From: Maricaulis sp.
Lineage (GTDB): Bacteria; Pseudomonadota; Alphaproteobacteria; Caulobacterales; Maricaulaceae
Direction: 5' to 3'
Length of the DNA: 64,000 nucleotides
Assembly: GCF_017643475.1 (NCBI RefSeq)
Contig: NZ_JAEPNI010000002.1
Span: 248,001-312,000, forward strand
Numbering within the stretch: position 1 is the first letter of the stretch; each line of letters begins with the position of its first letter. Positions 60,438 through 64,000 of the stretch are shown here, one piece after another. The position numbers and the translations under genes are program-made. Below the pieces are notes generated by a model. The model worked only from the letters and a program-made list of their open reading frames with translations, ran no database searches and was not told where the DNA came from.

Positions 60438-61661
60438 TCAGTTGACCGATTCTCCGTGCAGGGAAGTGTCGAGGCCCTTGATCTCTTCCTCTTCCTCAAC
60501 CCGCAATTTCATCAGCCTGGACTGGACAAACAGGATGCCAGTGGTGACAACGGCGCAGTAGATGGCTGCCGCCAGCGCGCCCCAGGTCTGGGTCCACACC
60601 TGCATCAGATTGCCTTCGATGGCACCGCCCGTGCCGCCAATCGCCTCGACCGCGAAGACACCCGTCAAAATAGCGCCCACAAGGCCGCCTACACCGTGCA
60701 GGCCGAACGCATCCAGGCTGTCATCGATCTTGAGCAGGCGTTTGAGGCCGGTCACACCGTAATAAGCGCCCAGCGCACCGCCGATGCCGACAAAAAAGCT
60801 CGCCCAGGCCGGAACAAATCCTGCAGCTGGCGTGATGGCTACCAGGCCGGCAACCGCACCGGAGGCTGCGCCCAGCGCGCTTGCCTTGCCGCGCAGCACC
60901 CATTCCAGGACCATCCACGTCACAACAGCCGCAGCCGTCGCCAGCTGAGTCGTCACCATGGCGTGGGCTGCACTGCCATTGGCACCCAGGGCCGAACCGC
61001 CATTGAAGCCAAACCAGCCAACCCACAACAGGCCTGCACCGATCAGCGTCAACACCAGATTGTCCGGCATCATGGAGCCGCCCGGATAGCCGCGGCGCGG
61101 TCCGAGAAATTTGGCCAGCACCAGACCAGCCACACCGGCATTGATGTGCACCACAGCACCACCGGCAAAGTCCAGCACGCCGGCCTCGCCCAGGAAACCG
61201 CCGCCCCAGACCCAGTGACAGATCGGCGCATAAACCAGCACCATCCATACCGCGCCAAAGATCAGGAAGGCAGAAAAACGGATACGCTCAACAGCAGCGC
61301 CGGCGATGATTGCGACGGTGATGACCGCAAAGGTGAGCTGGAACATGAAGAACAGGTTCTCAGGCAGGTCCCCCGACACCGTGTCCGGCGTCACGCCGGC
61401 CAGAAAAACCCGATCCAGACCCCCGACAAAACTGTTGAGCGCTCCCCCGTCCGTAAAAGCGAGTGAATAGGCTGCCACCGCCCAGACCAGGGTCACCACA
61501 GCTGCAGCGCCGTAACTCTGCATCATCGTCGACAACACATTCATACGGCGAACCATGCCGGCATAGAAAAGGGCCAGGCCCGGCAGCGTCATCAGCAAGA
61601 CCAGGGCTGTTGAAGTAAGGATCCAGGCGACATTGCCGCTATCTGGTGCGATCTGTTCCAT
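60438..61661 (-). CDS. amtB: Ammonium transporter
   Basis: 407 residues with about 11 membrane helices. Family features: an N-terminal signal-like helix, AYSLAF, GGAVVHINAGVAGLV with a pore histidine, LLWVGWFGFNGGSALGANG and a C-terminal GLHGVGGLVGAILTGVF. It conducts ammonium or ammonia across the inner membrane. Start 61661 has GGGAGGT upstream; a frame from 61694 is less likely. No glnK is adjacent on either side, unlike most amtB loci. Terminated by the hairpin at 60354-60379. Confidence 0.94.
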   Translation of the reverse strand: MEQIAPDSGNVAWILTSTALVLLMTLPGLALFYAGMVRRMNVLSTMMQSYGAAAVVTLVWAVAAYSLAFTDGGALNSFVGGLDRVFLAGVTPDTVSGDLPENLFFMFQLTFAVITVAIIAGAAVERIRFSAFLIFGAVWMVLVYAPICHWVWGGGFLGEAGVLDFAGGAVVHINAGVAGLVLAKFLGPRRGYPGGSMMPDNLVLTLIGAGLLWVGWFGFNGGSALGANGSAAHAMVTTQLATAAAVVTWMVLEWVLRGKASALGAASGAVAGLVAITPAAGFVPAWASFFVGIGGALGAYYGVTGLKRLLKIDDSLDAFGLHGVGGLVGAILTGVFAVEAIGGTGGAIEGNLMQVWTQTWGALAAAIYCAVVTTGILFVQSRLMKLRVEEEEEIKGLDTSLHGESVN

Positions 61662-61890
61662 TGGGGTTACCTCCCGCTTTTTTGCGTTGCACAAAAACTA
61701 GGGAGCGCCATCGGCCCGCGTCGAATCTGCGGCAGGATTTTTTCTGCTTTCTTGCGACTTCGCTGCAATCTTGGGCAGACTTGCCGCACATTCGAGCAAA
61801 ACGAAATTTTTTCGGCGCGATGCTGCGATGCATTGATTAGCTATTCGCAATCGTTAGGCTGCCGACAAGTGTAACAAGCGGGGCATTCTC

Positions 61891-63006
61891 GTGCAGACCA
61901 GCATCATCCGCTCGACGGGTTCTTGGATTCCTGAAGACGTCATCACCAATGAAGAGCTCGTCGCCAGCTATAACAGCTATGCAGAGCGCTTTAACTCCGA
62001 CAATGCGGCCGCCATCGCCGCGGGCGCGATGGATGAGGTTCCCCTCTCCTCTGCCGAATTCATCGTCAATGCGTCAGGCATTGAACGTCGGCATGTGATC
62101 GAGAAGTCGGGCATTCTCAATACCGACACCCTGGTGCCGCGCATCGAACCGCGCCCCTTCGAGGAGACCGCCTTCCAGGCCGAATGCGCCATGAAAGCCG
62201 TCACGCCGGCGCTGGAAAAGGCCGGTGTCGCGGGTTCGGATGTTGATGGCGTTATCGTCGCCTCCTCCGCCCAGCAGCGCAATTTCCCGGGCATGGCCTG
62301 CGAGATCCAGGACAAGATCGGCTCGGCGGGCTTTTCCTTTGACCTGACCATGGCCTGTGCCTCCGCGCTCTACGGCCTGCATATCGCCAATGGCATGATC
62401 AAGTCCGGCCAGGCCAAGCGTATCCTGGTGTGCTCGCCGGAAATCATGACCTGTATCAATGTGCACTCGCGCCGCGATGTGCACTTCATCTTCGGTGACG
62501 CAGCCAGTGCAATCCTGGTAGAAGCCGATGAGGGCCGCGAAGGCGGCTGGGAAGTGCTCGGCACACACTGCCAGAACAAGTATTCCATCGCCCTGCGCTC
62601 TGATTTCGGCTTCCTCAACGAGGCCGAGCGCACGGTCCAGGCCGATTACACACCGGGTCTCGACCAGGATGGTCACAAGGTCTTCAAGGACGTGGTCGGT
62701 TTCGCACCGACCGTGGCCAAGTCGTTGATGGAACAGATCGACCTCGCGCCGGAAGACGTGCGCCGCACCTGGCTGCACCAGGCCAATATCCGCATGGTCG
62801 ACATGATTGCCAAACGTATCCTGGGACGCGACCGGACGCCGGAGAATGCGCCGGCCACCCTGCAGGAATACGGAAACACATCCTCCTCCTCTGTCGTGAT
62901 CAATTTCGAACAACACTCCGAGGACATGGCCGCCGGCGAGAACGGTGTCATGTGTGCCTTCGGCGCCGGTTACGGCGTGGGTGCTGCAGCCGTGAGGAAA
63001 CGTTGA
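61891..63006 (+). CDS. Beta-ketoacyl-ACP synthase III-like enzyme (second copy)
   Basis: 371 residues starting with GTG; catalytic Cys156 in MACASALYG, His296 in LHQANIRMVDMIAKRIL and Asn329 in YGNTSSSSV. It is clearly paralogous to the protein at 59047-60162 (same length, VIRSTG.W.P start, SRYTIDK/RRHVIEKSG block, FGAGY...... end). The TGA overlaps the ATG of the next gene, a lipoprotein. Its substrate is unknown; the pair may handle related acyl chains. Confidence 0.88.
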   Translation: MQTSIIRSTGSWIPEDVITNEELVASYNSYAERFNSDNAAAIAAGAMDEVPLSSAEFIVNASGIERRHVIEKSGILNTDTLVPRIEPRPFEETAFQAECAMKAVTPALEKAGVAGSDVDGVIVASSAQQRNFPGMACEIQDKIGSAGFSFDLTMACASALYGLHIANGMIKSGQAKRILVCSPEIMTCINVHSRRDVHFIFGDAASAILVEADEGREGGWEVLGTHCQNKYSIALRSDFGFLNEAERTVQADYTPGLDQDGHKVFKDVVGFAPTVAKSLMEQIDLAPEDVRRTWLHQANIRMVDMIAKRILGRDRTPENAPATLQEYGNTSSSSVVINFEQHSEDMAAGENGVMCAFGAGYGVGAAAVRKR

Positions 63007-63992
63007 TGCGTATTACCCTTTCACTTTTGCTGGCCGCCGGCCTGGCCGCCTGTTCCGCGACTGAAACCGAGACGCCTGAAGAGGAAACACCGGTTGAAGC
63101 GGCTGCCGCTGAAACCGAGGCTCCGGCCGAGGAAGAGGCTGCGGAGGACGTCCCCGCTCCGCCGAGCCAGGACATCTATCTCTACGCACTCAGCTGGGAC
63201 GGCGACACGCCAGCCCTCGGCGATCAGATCGGTCGCATCGGTGATGAGGGTTATGACAACCAGCCCTTCTTCACGATTGATGGCGGCGTGCTCTACACGT
63301 CTGCTGGCGAAAACGGCAATACCGATATCTGGCGCTACGACCTGGCGTCAGGCGAAAGCGCCCAGCTGACCGATACGCCGGATGCGAGCGAATACTCGCC
63401 GAAAGTCCCGCCGTCCGAAGGCGCGCTGTCCTATCTCTACCAGCCGCCGGGCGGTTATGCCGGCAATGCCTATCTGGCGGATGACGGCAATGCCAATCCG
63501 CGTGCGGCGCACGCGCTGGCGCCGGTTGGCTATTACGAATTTTCCGCCGACCTGCGTTATGTCGCGACGTTCTATCTGGGTGAGCCGGACAGCGGTAATC
63601 CCTTTACCCTGCAGCTGATCGACCGCTCGACCGCGCCGGAGACCGTGACCCAGATCGCGGAGAATCCGGGTCGCACCTTCTGGCGCGATCCGCGCGGCAC
63701 GGGTGTTTATCACTCCCTCGCCGATGCAGACGGCAATCACACGGTTCACTATCTCGACTTCCGCGCCGCAGAAGACACACCGCTGTTTGCCATGCCAGAG
63801 GGGGTGGAGGACTTCGTCAGCGCGGGCCTGCCCACTGATGGCGTTGCCTTCCTGTCGACATCGAACGGCCAGCTGGTCTACTGGAATGGAGACGCCTGGA
63901 CTGAAGCCGGCGACATTTCCGCCCTGGCAGGCGCCACCCGCCTGGCCATCAGCCCGGACCTGTCCGTCATCGCGATCGTCGCTGAGGAATAG
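63006..63992 (+). CDS. Lipoprotein with PD40/TolB-like beta-propeller repeats
   Basis: 328 residues: lipobox LAAC (about residue 18), an Ala/Glu/Pro-rich linker (about 20-55), then repeats of the WD40-like PD40 type: GDEGYDNQPFFTIDGGVLYT, ENGNTDIWRYDLASGE and DASEYSPKVPPSEGALSY, continuing to the C-terminus. The start overlaps the KAS III stop (TGATG), so the two are coupled. Likely periplasmic, anchored to a membrane; ligand unknown. The stop at 63990-63992 is inside the window, so the gene is complete. Confidence 0.85.
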   Translation: MRITLSLLLAAGLAACSATETETPEEETPVEAAAAETEAPAEEEAAEDVPAPPSQDIYLYALSWDGDTPALGDQIGRIGDEGYDNQPFFTIDGGVLYTSAGENGNTDIWRYDLASGESAQLTDTPDASEYSPKVPPSEGALSYLYQPPGGYAGNAYLADDGNANPRAAHALAPVGYYEFSADLRYVATFYLGEPDSGNPFTLQLIDRSTAPETVTQIAENPGRTFWRDPRGTGVYHSLADADGNHTVHYLDFRAAEDTPLFAMPEGVEDFVSAGLPTDGVAFLSTSNGQLVYWNGDAWTEAGDISALAGATRLAISPDLSVIAIVAEE

Positions 63993-64000
63993 GCCTCACC

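Noticed and set aside
60342-61466. 374-codon frame opposite amtB
   Set aside because: amtB is strongly supported; this frame starts inside a terminator hairpin.

Overview
The window is GC-rich and carries a gene set typical of an alphaproteobacterium. The HDAC-xseB-ispA-dxs order, an aroC gene near a DnaJ-like gene divergent from pdxH, TIGR02301, DUF1499 and many TPR, TonB and ExbBD genes point to a marine, oligotrophic member of the Maricaulales/Caulobacterales (Maricaulis or Oceanicaulis type). This assignment is an inference from gene content; no rRNA gene is present. Nothing looks like a prophage, plasmid or large genomic island, so the window reads as core chromosome with several lineage-specific pieces.

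Layout. 1-2.5 kb: the end of msrB and a lipoprotein-type oligopeptidase B. 2.6-11.7 kb: a minus-strand cluster encoding an expanded TonB energy-transduction system. Its order is DUF3450 coiled-coil protein, N-terminally extended ExbB (TtpC-like), ExbB, two ExbD, TonB and a TPR protein, followed by a terminator and then a second TPR, a short TPR and a second TonB. 12.2-12.5 kb: tRNA-Gln(TTG) and tRNA-Pro(CGG). 12.7-20.5 kb: sppA, a DUF3667 protein and an oligopeptide importer (binding protein and two permeases, without ATPases). 20.6-25.8 kb: an ATP-grasp/metallo-beta-lactamase pair, DUF1499, pdxH, a J-domain protein and aroC. 25.8-28.6 kb: two secreted, extremely arginine/aspartate-rich glycine-zipper proteins that share a near-identical upstream element. 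28.6-38.1 kb: tlyA, then a long tightly spaced minus-strand operon (small membrane protein, YbjQ, two signal peptidases I, SDR, histone-deacetylase-like protein, histidine phosphatase, xseB, ispA, dxs). The last three belong to exonuclease VII and isoprenoid synthesis.

38-49 kb: acyl-CoA dehydrogenase, a YceI-cytochrome b561-YceI operon, Sua5/TsaC, an FAD-linked 2-hydroxyacid dehydrogenase, yaaA, a candidate structured small RNA, 3-hydroxybutyrate dehydrogenase, a VOC protein, a Nudix hydrolase and a TIGR02301 protein. 49-53 kb: a MacAB-like exporter with one adaptor, one ATPase and two permeases. 53-58 kb: a GT9 glycosyltransferase-dihydroorotase-HAD operon divergent from ygfZ-tag-lipoprotein. 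58.6-58.9 kb: two large palindromic repeat elements. 59-64 kb: two paralogous ketoacyl synthase III genes flanking amtB, and a beta-propeller lipoprotein.

The most unusual items are the duplicated TonB/TPR module with conserved cysteine pairs, the arginine-rich repeat protein pair with its shared promoter element, the small RNA candidate at 46.6-46.8 kb, the perfect 26-bp inverted repeat at 58.6 kb, and the twin KAS III genes around amtB. Functional calls rest on visible motifs and family knowledge; no database search was run.
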